From contig CM047427.1 of assembly GCA_026168455.1 (NCBI GenBank), positions 66,034,162-66,098,161 of the forward strand: a DNA stretch of 64,000 nt. The letters run 5' to 3'. Source of the stretch: Theocolax elegans (Eukaryota; Arthropoda; Insecta; Hymenoptera; Cerocephalidae). Position 1 is the first letter of the stretch; the number at the start of each line of letters is the position of its first letter. Shown here piece after piece: positions 1 to 13,700 of the stretch. Made by a program: the position numbers and the translations under genes. The notes beneath the pieces are model-generated. The model searched no databases and had not been told where the DNA came from. It was given only the letters and a program-made list of their open reading frames with translations.

Positions 1-1536
1 TGTTTTAGAGGTATCCAGTAGTTCTCCTGAATTTTTTCAGATTTTTTCTGGGCCATTATTTTAAGTTACAGAGAGTCAAAGTTGACATTTTAGCACTTTT
101 TTGCATTATATGCCCATTTTCATGAATTTTTAGCTCCCAGGGGATGCATTTTTCACTAAAAACATAAGTATGACTTTTTTTGTAAAATTTTCCGAACTTT
201 TCATTAAAAATACTTTTAAAGACATAAATGTATGCTGTCACACTCTTGTAAGCCATTTAAACCTTAAATAGTGAAAATCAGCAATTCTGCTCCGGACTCT
301 GGTAACCTAATACTGTCTAAAAGATGTCTTTTTATAGTCAGAAACTGCCTAAAAATTTCCAGAGTGGGTCTAAATCATTAAGATCACTTATGGTCAAAAT
401 ATCCGGGAAAAGTGCCCGAAATATTAATAGAAATGTATATTTGTTGCCTTATAACGATGAATCTATTAGCATGATCATTGCAAAAAAATTTGTGCACTTA
501 CCTTGGAGTGGTAGAAAAGTATCTTCACTTGTTTCAGTATCCATCTAATCCCCTGTAAGCTGCTAAAAATACAAATATTATTATAAAATTATGAAAAATT
601 ATTTTTTAAACATTTATAATGCTGGATTTTTAGTTTTACATCCCTTACAAGAATTATAATATTAATCTGAAGGATTACTATAAATATATAAACATCATTA
701 TTACAATAACTGAAAATATACGTATTTAATACAAAAGATATATAAATAAATCGGATATATAATTATAATGAATAATATGATAACGTGACAGTGACAAGTT
801 TGTGAAATCTAAACAATGTATTGCTGAATTTTAATAATAATAATGTTGATACTTTTATAGTAATCCTTCAGATTAGTATTATAATTCTTGTAAGGGATGT
901 AAAACTAAAAATCCAGCGTTATAAATGTTTAAAAAATAATTTTTTATAATTTTATAATAATATTTGTATTTTTAGCAGCTTACAGGGGATTAGATGGATA
1001 CTGAAACAAGTGAAGATACTTTTCTACCACTCCAAGGTAAGTGCACAAATTTTTTTGCAATGATCATGCTACTAGATTCATCGTTATAAGGCAACAAATA
1101 TACATTTCTATTAATATTTCGGGCACTTTTCCCGGATATTTTGACCATAAGTGATCTTAATGATTTAGACCCACTCTGGAAATTTTTAGGCAGTTTTTGA
1201 CTATAAAAAGACATCTTTTAGACAGTATTAGGTTACCAGAGTCCGGAGCAGAATTGCTGATTTTCACTATTTAAGGTTTAAATGGCTTTCAAGAGTGTGA
1301 CAGCATACATTTATGTCTTTAAAAGTATTTTTAATGAAAAGTTCGGAAAATTTTACAAAAAAAGTCATACTTATGTTTTTAGTGAAAAATGCATCCCCTG
1401 GGAGCTAAAAATTCATGAAAATGGGCATATAATGCAAAAAAGTGCTAAAATGTCAACTTTGACTCTCTGTAACTTAAAATAATGGCCCAGAAAAAATCTG
1501 AAAAAATTCAGGAGAACTACTGGATACCTCTAAAAC
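1..1536. mobile_element. Long-inverted-repeat (foldback-type) transposon in liprin-alpha intron
   Basis: Bases 1-683 read as the reverse complement of about 855-1536, giving two arms of roughly 680 bp around a loop of about 170 bp. The right end finishes with CCTCTAAAACA and the window opens with its complement TGTTTTAGAGG, so the element ends at or before base 1. Each arm holds an exon-like block: in the right arm a TTTTTAG acceptor, bases 976-1036, then a GTAAGT donor, with an ATG at 994 opening 14 codons ([14 protein letters not shown]). This could be the first exon of a lost transposase, but I recognise no transposase domain. Target-site duplication cannot be checked because the left flank is outside the window. 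Confidence 0.8.
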
Positions 1537-2162
1537 ATATTCCCACAGTTATAGAAATATTTATTTTTTTCATCTTCGATGTCACAGAGAACCACCCATA
1601 TATATATATATATATTGTATTTATCATAGCGTAAAATTTGTATTCTGAAGTTATTCTGACCTGCCCTACCAAGTTTCTACTATTTGATTACGAATAGTGA
1701 ACATCCATAATATTACAGGATCCCTTAAAGGCATTATCGGCATCTAGTGGAATTCTTAGCATTAGATTAAAATGAGGCTTATGTTTTATAAGTACTTTGT
1801 ATTTAATTTTTGTTTATCAATGTATTTATTTACTTTTTTTTATTTATAATTGAAAAATATTGCGTATACATTGAAATATTATTGGTAGAAATAGTAACGA
1901 TACTTTTGCGTTCTAATAGTTGAATCGCTCGAATGTACATGTATTTCATTACCTCATAATTACTAAACGAAACATTGAGATAAACCAAACATCATAAACG
2001 CATATCGAAGATAAATGAATTGTAGATAATTCAGACTTAGCGCTAAAAATGAATGTAGTTTATACTAAAAATGAGGAAAAATAATGGGTAGGTAGTTGTT
2101 GGGCGGTAGTTAAAGTGATAGGCGAATCTGAAATGTGGTATTCTATGATGTATCGTAAGCAG

Positions 2163-2318
2163 AGCTCGAGTGAGCAGGCGGCGGTGGTGACAGAGCTGCA
2201 CCAGCAAATGCAGAAGGCCTCGGATCTCCGGAATAGATTGAGCAACGGCGCTCTCGATCCCACTGACCAGGATTCGGCCACGAGGGTAATAGACTTACAG
2301 GCGAGTCTCGACAAGCAG
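2163..2318 (+). CDS. Liprin-alpha: Liprin-alpha coiled-coil exon, copy 1
   Basis: Fifty-two codons from [15 protein letters not shown] to [14 protein letters not shown], phase 0 at both ends. The acceptor is CGTAAGCAG before 2163 and the donor is CAG/GTATGC after 2318. The open frame continues upstream to 2115, but that stretch lacks the GC-rich third positions of the exon and is taken as intron. The next exon begins with AAC GCA GAG, so the join reads LDKQ-NAEL. An identical copy lies at 4290-4445. Confidence 0.88.
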
Positions 2319-5300
2319 GTATGCTTACAAACACTCGTACCATTCGCGTGGCCTTACTTTACTCAGGCTTCGGGACACCTATAATAGATGCGCTTTAGAT
2401 TTTTCGTTTGCCTATGGTACGGTGAAGACGCGGCTCATCCTTATAACACAGGGATCCAACTAATATATTTATATAATTAGTTTTAACTATCCTCTGCAAT
2501 CATTGATTATATTGCATTTACGAAAATTTTGAAATTTTTAATTTTAATCTTATTATATAGTGTATGTACTTCATTTAGTTCAAATTATTCAGATATTTAT
2601 TTACTTACCTTGGAGTGGTAGAAAAGTATCTTCACTTGTTTCAGTATCCATCTAATCCCCTGTAAGCTGCTAAAAATACAAATATTATTATAAAATTATG
2701 AAAAATTATTTTTAAACATTTATAATGCTGGATTTTTAGTTTTACATCCCTTACAAGAATTATAATATTAATCTGAAGGATTACTATAAATATATAAACA
2801 TCATTATTACAATAACTGAAAATATACGTATTTAATACAAAAGATATATAAATAAATCGGATATATAATTATAATGAATAATATGATAACGTGACAGTGA
2901 CAAGTTTGTGAAATCTAAACAATGTATTGCTGAATTTTAATAATAATAATGTTGATACTTTTATAGTAATCCTTCAGATTAGTATTATAATTCTTGTAAG
3001 GGATGTAAAACTAAAAATCCAGCGTTATAAATGTTTAAAAATAATTTTTTATAATTTTATAATAATATTTGTATTTTTAGCAGCTTACAGGGGAATTAGA
3101 TGGATACTGAAACAAGTGAAGATACTTTTCTACCACTCCAAGGTAAGTGCACAAATTTTTTTGCAATGATCATGCTACTAGATTCATCGTTATAAGGCAA
3201 CAAATATACATTTCTATTAATATTTCGGGCACTTTTCCCGGATATTTTGACCATAAGTGATCTTAATGATTTAGACCCACTCTGGAAATTTTTAGGCAGT
3301 TTTTTGACTATAAAAAGACATCTTTTAGACAGTATTAGGTTACCAGAGTCCGGAGCAGAATTGCTGATTTTCACTATTTAAGGTTTAAATGGCTTTCAAG
3401 AGTGTGACAGCATACATTTATGTCTTTAAAAGTATTTTTAATGAAAAGTTCGGAAAATTTTACAAAAAAGTCATACTTATGTTTTTAGTGAAAAATGCAT
3501 CCCCTGGGAGCTAAAAATTCATGAAAATGGGCATATAATGCAAAAAAGTGCTAAAATGTCAACTTTGACTCTCTGTAACTTAAAATAATGGCCCAGAAAA
3601 AATCTGAAAAAATTCAGGAGAACTACTGGATACCTCTAAAACATATTCCCACAGTTATAGAAATATTTATTTTTTTCATCTTCGATGTCACAGAGAACCA
3701 CCCATATATATATATATATATTGTATTTATCATAGCGTAAAATTTGTATTCTGAAGTTATTCTGACCTGCCCTACCAAGTTTCTACTATTTGATTACGAA
3801 TAGTGAACATCCATAATATTACAGGATCCCTTAAAGGCATTTTCTCACTCTTAATTTGGAAAAATCGGCATCTAGTGGAATTCTTAGCATTAGATTAAAA
3901 TGAGGCTTATGTTTTATAAGTACTTTGTATTTAATTTTTGTTTATCAATGTATTTATTTACTTTTTTTTATTTATAATTGAAAAATATTGCGTATACATT
4001 GAAATATTATTGGTAGAAATAGTAACGATACTTTTGCGTTCTAACAGTCGAATCGCTCGAATGTACATGTATTTCATTACCTCATAATTACTAAACGAAA
4101 CATTGAGATAAACCAAACATCATAAACGCATATCGAAGATAAATGAATTGTAGATAATTCAGACTTAGCGCTAAAATGAATGTAGTTTATACTAAAAATG
4201 AGGAAAAATAATGGGTAGGTAGTTGTTGGGCGGTAGTTAAAGTGATAGGCGAATCTGAAATGTGGTATTCTATGATGTATCGTAAGCAGAGCTCGAGTGA
4301 GCAGGCGGCGGTGGTGACAGAGCTGCACCAGCAAATGCAGAAGGCCTCGGATCTCCGGAATAGATTGAGCAACGGCGCTCTCGATCCCACTGACCAGGAT
4401 TCGGCCACGAGGGTAATAGACTTACAGGCGAGTCTCGACAAGCAGGTATGCTTACAAACACTCGTACCATTCGCGTGGCCTTACTTTACTCAGGCTTCGG
4501 GACACCTATAATAGATGCGCTTTAGATTTTTCGTTTGCCTATGGTACGGTGAAGACGCGGCTCATCCTTATAACACAGGGATCCAACTAATATATTTATA
4601 TAATTAGTTTTAACTATCCTCTGCAATCATTGATTATATTGCATTTACGAAAATTTTGAAATTTTTAATTTTAATCTTATTATATAGTGTATGTACTTCA
4701 TTTAGTTCAAATTATTCAGATATTTATTTACTTATTTGAAGATTCAAATTTGCCTCTTTTTCTATTAATTTATCAATATACAATTGTAAAGGAAGATTAA
4801 TTGTCCAATTTACAAATTATTGTATTAGTTTAATCTTGTTTTATTATTCTAATTAGATAAAAAAGTGAATAGTTCGTTATTTTTGGATTAGGACGAAACT
4901 TTGGAAATTTTACGTTAGTGTACACAAATAAGGAAAGTAGGGTAATTTGAATTCGGCTTTTAAAACTTAGCTTTTATTAAAAATTATTTTTAAACTAAAA
5001 TATGTAGATAATATTAGAAATTAGTTGCAAATATAAATCTGGATTCATTTTGGTATCAGCGGATGATGTGATTAATAAACCAAATTTTTTTATACAATAA
5101 TTTAAGGACATGCCGTTCAGGTTGCGATAAATTATGCCGTATTATATTCTGTAACGCTTCGAAATTTCAATTTGATAGGTTTTTTATTTGATTTCTGTTC
5201 TGATGTGAAAAGATAAAAGTTATATCTCACACTGGCGTCAATAGAGTTTAATTATGTACAAACATTATGAAATAATTTGTTTTATGAAAATAAATAATTT

Positions 5301-8300
5301 TGAATTAATATTATAAATTAATACTATTATGATTACTATTGATTACATGTCCAATAGACTTTTGTTTATTAAAAAATATATACATCAATGATATATTCTT
5401 ATTTTAAGTATTTAACAGTGAAATGTCCATCCGTCTCGAGCGATTTTAATCAATTTGTTTCTACTCTGATTGATAAGATATTTTTTATTAAATATTGTGT
5501 GAATGTCGCTTGGAATACTAGTTGACAATAACTGCTTTGTATACACATATTGCATGAGCGTTATAATATTTTTAATTAGTAGCACGAATGCATTATTTAC
5601 TTTTTGTTATTAACATATTTTAGAGCTTTGACAGCCACAAATTACACTTGGAAAATGTAAAAAAGTCGCAAATTTTTATATATATATAAATACATTGATA
5701 CTAACAGCGTTGCGCAGATAGTTGGCATGCATGATCATTATTTATAATTTTAAGGTACAATTAATATTTATATAAAGAGAAATGAAGAATCTTATTAACA
5801 CATTAAAAAATTAGGAAGTAGAATTTACCTGTATCCGATTTTGTGAGAAAAGACTTTAATCTTTTGATACTAGGCTATACCTATTATATTATTGCGTATA
5901 TTTTTAGTAAATGAGTGGAATAAGAACAAATGATTCGTTACATTAAAAAATAATAAAATTATTTTATCTCACTTAAAAAGTTGTAAATAATTGTAGCTGT
6001 TTATATGTAGATTGTACGGAAACAAATTTAGGTTATTCATCTTATAATTTGTAAAAATAATTTCAAAAATAATTTGTAAAAGTAACTTCAAAAATTTATT
6101 TGTAAAATTTTATAAGGTATTCGTATGTTACGATATCGTACGTTATTGATATCGATTATATCAAGAGATCTACACCAGATTTTTTAAGAATCAAACATAT
6201 TTACATTCGCTACAAATATTACAACTTTATAAAAAATAAATAAAAATATTATAATTTGTAGTTCGATTAGTTACTTAGTGCTTTATAGTTTTTAATGTTA
6301 ATTATAACGATATTATATGCGAAATAAGTATACCAATTTTAAAAATGTACAACATGCTAAAAAAAAGTTGAGATCCGAATATTATAGGAAGATAATGTCG
6401 AGAATAAAGGTATACATTTTATAAATTTGGTTGCAGAACGCAGAGCTAACCACGTGGCAGCGACGAGTCGGAGAGCTTAGTAGTCGTGTAGCCGAACTCG
6501 AGGAAAATCTTGCCAAGAGTCAAAAGGAATTTTTAAAGGCACAGGACACAAATGTCAAGTTACAACGGGATCTGCGTGAAAATGTTGCTCAAAAAGAAGA
6601 CCAGGAGGAAAGGATAACTACCCTAGAAAAACGCTATTTGAATGCGCAGCGCGAATCTATCAGTTTGCACGATCTCAATGAGAAACTCGAACAAGAACTC
6701 CAACATAAAGAAGCTCAACTTAAGGTAAGTCGTTTTTCATTAACGTTTATACTTTTTCGGTTATGAATAGTTAATGTATCATCACTCTATTATTTAGTAT
6801 AATTTTGAAAATGTTTCAACAATAGTTATTTGTGCACTAAGGATATAAAATTCCCGCAGATGAAAATTTCTGCCCAAATTTAAGCAATGGCAATAATTCA
6901 TCTATAGGATCATAATCGCTTTTTACTCCTGAAGTGAATACAAAATATTTACCCAAATCATCCTGAAAATAGTCACTTTATTTGTCAGCAACGATAATTC
7001 AATGTTTTTTCTTTGTATATAAATTTAAATTTTACTGTTTTATTATATTTTTTGGCTCCATATGCTGAAAAAAATTAAATTCTTAACTAAAAATGTGTTA
7101 GTAATTATTTTTATATTAATAGCAACGTGAATGCGTGAACTAAAAAGTGATTGCTGGAAGTAAAAAGTGTTTTTACTACCAAGAGAATATAATACAATTT
7201 TACTCCCTCGTTGAAGTTAATAAAGTAGACTTTTCAGGTAATTTGGGTGAAAAACTATTAAATGGCATCAAAATAGCATTAAATATATGCATACCCACAT
7301 AACGTAATATGTAATACGCCTTAAAAAGTTATTTAAGTGATTAGTAAGTGAAACTAAAAATATAATTTAGAAAAAATTATAGCTTGAAAATTAATATATT
7401 ACTATTGATAATTTTTCGACAATATTTGTATAATTTTCAAATATTCTATAATTTACGGTATAATATATATATGAGTTAGCTAAATCGCATTCCATACTTG
7501 TATCGGGAGCGCGAGCGCACCCCTTGACCTTATAGGATTTGTAATATATTGCATATTTTTATATTTTATTATTCAAATACTTATGAGGCCGAAAAAAATT
7601 TGTAATTGATTGTTATACTTATTTATAATAATATTGCAATAATTTGTATATAAGAATATAATAAAGGAAATCATCGCAAAAGGATAAGTATAAAACAAGC
7701 AAATCAAGCACTTTTAAACAAGTACCCTTCTATATTTATAAAATTATTTAAAAGAAAGTGCAAATAAAACCTCGCAAATATAAAATTTATGTTTATGTAT
7801 GTTATATAACAGTTTAAGCACTCAAATAATTAATCATTTAAGAAAAATTTAAAGAGTTAAAAAAACATTAATACAATGTTCAATTTTAATTAAAATGTTT
7901 CTTATTGTAGTTGATGAATATTTTCATACAAGGCTATACCTATTATATTATTGCGTATATTTTTAGTAAATGAGTGGAATAAGAACAAATGATTCGTTAC
8001 ATTAAAAAATAATAAAATTATTTTATCTCACTTAAAAAGTTGTAAATAATTGTAGCTGTTTATATGTAGATTGTACGGAAACAAATTTAGGTTATTCATC
8101 TTATAATTTGTAAAAATAATTTCAAAAATAATTTGTAAAAGTAACTTCAAAATTTTATTTGTAAAATTTTATAAGGTATTCGTATGTTACGATATCGTAC
8201 GTTATTGATATCGATTATATCAAGAGATCTACACCAGATTTTTTAAGAATCAAACATATTTACATTCGCTACAAATATTACAACTTTATAAAAAATAAAT

Positions 8301-10657
8301 AAAATATTATAATTTGTAGTTCGATTAGTTACTTAGTGCTTTATAGTTTTTAATGTTAATTATAACGATATTATATGCGAAATAAGTATACCAATTTTAA
8401 AAAATGTACAACATGCTAAAAAAAAGTTGAGATCCGAATATTATAGGAAGATAATGTCGAGAATAAAGGTATACATTTTATAAATTTGGTTGCAGAACGC
8501 AGAGCTAACCACGTGGCAGCGACGAGTCGGAGAGCTTAGTAGTCGTGTAGCCGAACTCGAGGAAAATCTTGCCAAGAGTCAAAAGGAATTTTTAAAGGCA
8601 CAGGACACAAATGTCAAGTTACAACGGGATCTGCGTGAAAATGTTGCTCAAAAAGAAGACCAGGAGGAAAGGATAACTACCCTAGAAAAACGCTATTTGA
8701 ATGCGCAGCGCGAATCTATCAGTTTGCACGATCTCAATGAGAAACTCGAACAAGAACTACAACATAAAGAAGCTCAACTTAAGGTAAGTCGTTTTTCATT
8801 ATCGTTTATACTTTTTCGGTTATGAATAGTTAATGTATCATCACTCTATTATTTAGTATAATTTTGAAAATGTTTCAACAATAGTTATTTGTGCACTAAG
8901 GAAATAAAATTCCCGCAGATGAAAATTTCTGCCCAAATTTAAGCAATGGCAATAATTCATCTATAGGATCATAATCGCTTTTTACTCCTGAAGTGAATAC
9001 AAAATATTTACCCAAATCATCCTGAAAATAGTCACTTTATTTGTCAGCAACGATAATTCAATGTTTTTTCTTTGTATATAAATTTAAATTTTACTGTTTT
9101 TATTATATTTTTTGGCTCCATATGCTGAAAAAAATTAAATTCTTAACTAAAAATGTGTTAGTAATTATTTTTATATTAATAGCAACGTGAATGCGTGAAC
9201 TAAAAAGTGATTGCTGGAAGTAAAAAGTGTTTTTACTACCAAGAGAATATAATACAATTTTACTCCCTCGTTGAAGTTAATAAAGTAGACTTTTCAGGTA
9301 ATTTGGGTGAAAAACTATTAAATGGCATCAAAATAGCATTAAATATATGCATACCCACATAACGTAATATGTAATACGCCTTAAAAAGTTATTTAAGTGA
9401 TTAGTAAGTGAAACTAAAAATATAATTTAGAAAAAATTATAGCTTGAAAATTAATATATTACTATTGATAATTTTTCGACAATATTTGTATAATTTTCAA
9501 ATATTCTATAATTTACGGTATAATATATATATGAGTTAGCTAAATCGCATTCCATACTTGTATCGGGAGCGCGAGCACACCCCTTGACCTTATAGGATTT
9601 GTAATATATTGCATATTTTTATATTTTATTATTCAAATACTTATGAGGCCGAAAAAATTTTGTAATTGATTGTTATACTTATTTATAATAATATTGCAAT
9701 AATTTGTATATAAGAATATAATAAAGGAAATCATCGCAAAAGGATAAGTATAAAACAAGCAAATCAAGCACTTTTAAACAAGTACCCTTCTATATTTATA
9801 AAATTATTTAAAAGAAAGTGCAAATAAAACCTCGCAAATATAAAATTTATGTTTATGTATGTTATATAACAGTTTAAGCACTCAAATAATTAATCATTTA
9901 AGAAAAATTTAAAGAGTTAAAAAAACATTAATACAATGTTCAATTTTAATTAAAATGTTTCTTATTGTAGTTGATGAATATTTTCATACAATGGTTTGAT
10001 AAATAATTATTCGTTAAAAGAAAATAATAAAAAATAGTTATTTCAACGTTAGCATTCAGAAACAATTAATTGAAAGTAATCTCTAAAATCTTTAAAATCC
10101 AAAGTATGATAAAAATGATTGGTATAAGTAAAGTACTTGAATAATGAAATATTGGACACAAAGAGAATCGGTCGAGGTTGTAAAAATGGAAGGTATTAAT
10201 TAAATCTTCGGAGAAGCCGATTCACGTCATTCGAACGTTTTGAACGATACGCATTGAGCATAAGCCAATAAATATGCGAGTGGCTCTTCCCGAAGTAAAA
10301 CAATTGTACTGTTCTGTTAGAAAAGGACTGCAAGCCCAAAATGGATGAATTGAAAATTAATAATGTTCTTCCCCCCTTTTTTTGTTATATCCATCACATG
10401 ACAGTTGCAAGAGGAGAAAATAGCGGCCGTCCAGGCGAAACTGGAACACGCCGAGCAAGAACTGGCACAATTCGCTAAGTTACCCGAGATGGAAGAGCAG
10501 CTTAAGCAGAGGATGGAGGCTCTGACGCAGGTGAGGAGGCCCAACCAGGTACGCAGGGGAATCCATATCGTCACATCAAGCAAATTTTTCCTATCTATGA
10601 TCATCGCTCCTGACTATTTTCTATATCATTTGTCTATATCACAGTCTTTCTATCCCT

Positions 10658-10700
<43 letters not shown>

Positions 10701-13700
10701 CTTTCTCTCTTTCTGTTTCTATCTACACTACTCTGTTCTATTATATCTGTGTGGCGTCAGTGTCGTAGAATCTGTTTTTATTTCTCCTATAGATATATCT
10801 ATCTGAATTCATTTATAATAATTTGGTGATCGAAAATAAATACTCGGCATTTGGCTACACCTAAAAATATTAATATATTCGCATCAATTAATTTTAAAAA
10901 TTGTACATATGTAAATGTGGAGAACATTTATTTATTTAAATATACACAATTGTAAATTATCGTTTAACATACAGATCAAATCGTTTTCTTGTTATGAACT
11001 ACAAATTTAATGAAAATTTAGTATTATAGAATTTATATTTACAATTTGATAATCAATAAAGTAGTAAAACTGTTAATAAAAGCAAAATTAAAATAAATTA
11101 AAAAGATTTTAAAAATTTTTCTTTTCTGTACACTTTTTCTCTATATACTTGCACAATTTCCGCATGAATAAACTTGTACCAAAAATGTTCTCTATATGTG
11201 AGCTAATAAAATATTTAATTAATTGTTCACGTTTCAATGTTTAATGCAAATATTAATATGAATTGCTTCTACTTACCTACTCTTCTTCATGTTATTATGA
11301 TATAAATTGTCCAATCTGATTTAACCCGATGTTGATGAGCTATATAATCGATATTTGATATACATATTAACCTTATTTCCTTATCGTAATTTTTTGTGAT
11401 AATAAATTTAACAATTTTGTATAAAAATAATTCTTTTTTAAACATATAAAGTAACTATTAACATTTATGTTTAAATTATTTTATTTGCATTTATATGGAT
11501 GCAACTTAATCATTTTTTTCTCTTATATATGCGCCTGTATTTAAAGATTTATTAGAACATGTATTGACTCATTGATTTCACATTCAATGTAGAACAAATT
11601 GCAACCTTAAGGTTGGGCCAAGTTATATAAGTCTTTCGTATGACAGTGTAAACTAAAAAATATTTATTATATTGTTATTTGTATAAAAAATATTGTTTAT
11701 CTTAATTTTATATTGTATAATTATAAACGTTCAAACGAATTTTATGCATCCTTGTTGTACAAACAGATTGTTAATAAAATATTCAAGGAATTTAGCATCA
11801 TACATATATCATATATACCATACAATTCAAGCTATATTAATTCAGAAAGATATTATCGCCAAATGTCTCCTCCAGTTTGTTCTTATTTTGCCATTAAAAT
11901 AAAGAAAACATAATTTCCTCAAGTATTTAATAATTATAAGTTTACCCGTTTATTACATTTAACAATGTGCGTAAGGTAAATTATGATTGATAAGGAAAAT
12001 CTCGGTGAAATATTTATAAATAATTAAAATGTTATAGAATAAAAATCAATTTGACATTTGACAACTTAAATTTTGTTTTCACTTGCTTATTTTTCTATTT
12101 TCCGTTCTTCTATTCTTTTTATCCCATTCATTATTTTCTGTCATTTCTGTCATTTTCCTTGATGGTTTCAATGCTCATATGCGAATTTTCACCGATGTGT
12201 GATATTGAAAAGGACCAATGACTTTGTTATGAATTCTGAGTCATCGATTCTTACATGTAGATACACAACGGAAACGCGCACATCGACATTTCACTGAACA
12301 TTAATTCCACTAATCACAATCCAGAAAACGAACATATCATTTCGTCAAATCATCTCACCATCATCATAAGAATTCCCTTGCTGTGCTCTTTTTATTATTA
12401 ATATTTACAGGAATGCATTATTATGGTATGAATTTTTTCTTCCTTTTTTAGTAATTATTTCATAATTGTTTGAAGAAATGTAAAAGACAATCATTCAACT
12501 TTCATTAAATTTTTTTTGTATTATAGCCATCTATTTAACACTTAATTAAGCATTTATAAATAATAATTGCCTGATTTCTAAATATATATAGTATTTTATA
12601 TTTCGATTCGCAATTTTGCAAATTTTCTCAATTTTTATATAATTAATTATGCTTTAAAATTTATGCAGAATACGTTAAAAATTTTATTAATTATATTTTT
12701 TGTAAACTGAAATTGCAAAAAAAGAATAGTAATTTATAAAAAATTTTATAAAAATTTTTATAAATTTCTCTAAAATAGGTATAATGCAACGAAACATTTT
12801 TTTCCAAACCTATATTTTCTTTAAATATAATTATAATGTATAAATATAATAAATAAATAATAGTTACGATATTGAAAATTAATTATATGTACTTTATGTG
12901 TAGGACAATAATATTTATATTTTAGAATAATTATACCATTCAAATAATAAGGATTACTAGCTATTTTAATTACAAATTTTGAATTTCGCTTCTGTCTGTA
13001 GAATTAAATAATTCAAGTGCATGATTTTTATAAATGAAAAATAATAACCTGAAATTTAAATGGTTAACTTGTTATTAACTTATAATAATTTATAATTTAT
13101 ACTTTTAATTTGTTCGTCTGTAATTAATAAATTTATACCCCAATAAACTTTTACATTTCTACATTATTAAAGTCTAATTTGTACCGCTAGTTTAATTGTT
13201 GCACTCTTATACATTTGACTCTTGTACATTTACATAAAGAAAACTTCATAGTACTTATTTGTGTAAACACACTTAAAAACGATCGTTTAAAGCATGCAAT
13301 AGAATTAATCGTTAGTTTGGCGGAAATTAATGAAAAATTAACACTTCTAATTAAAGAAAAATTATGAAAAGTGCAAGACTCAATTTATGAGCGAATTGGT
13401 ATAAATATTATTCAATTTCAGCCAAAGTTATGTAGCTTGCGATTTGTATATTCTTCTCTTTTTATAATCTTAGGTGTAATGCAATTGATAATTACATGTA
13501 TATATATAATGTATATATACGTAATAAATTAAGACTCTTTTACTTTGTATGATAATCTCCAATTTGTGAATAAATAACAATGGTTTAAGATTTAATTTTA
13601 GTAACTCAATTGTATGAAACATAATCTTATTAATAATCTTATTTGATTTTGTAAATAATCACAAAAAAATTAAAACAAACAAGAATTGAAATTTGATCAT

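Larger units (their letters stand above)
496..4729 (+). repeat. Direct tandem duplication 1 (2.1 kb units carrying a liprin-alpha exon)
   Basis: Unit 1 is 496-2602 and unit 2 is 2603-4729. The string ACTTA occurs at the start of unit 1 (496), at the junction (2603) and at the end of unit 2 (4730), so the join has 5 bp of microhomology. Each unit holds the inner part of the foldback transposon, its right flank and one full liprin-alpha exon. The units differ by several homopolymer length changes, a few substitutions (for example near 1917 versus 4044) and about 21 bp present only in unit 2 (near 3840-3864). The exon itself is identical in both units. Confidence 0.92.
5872..9990 (+). repeat. 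Direct tandem duplication 2 (2.06 kb units carrying a liprin-alpha exon)
   Basis: Unit 1 is 5872-7930 and unit 2 is 7931-9990. AGGCTATACC opens both units and TTTTCATACA closes both. The junction shows at most about 1 bp of microhomology. The copies are nearly identical. Differences include ACG/TCG in the downstream intron (about 6744 vs 8803), GCGCACC/GCACACC (about 7516 vs 9575), homopolymer length changes and one synonymous exon change (CTC vs CTA, Leu). Confidence 0.93.

Noticed and set aside
324..548. 74-codon frames in the transposon arms (also 990-1214 and 3096-3374)
   Set aside because: They are mirror copies produced by the inverted repeat, with no recognised domain; the more meaningful exon-like block is on the other strand.
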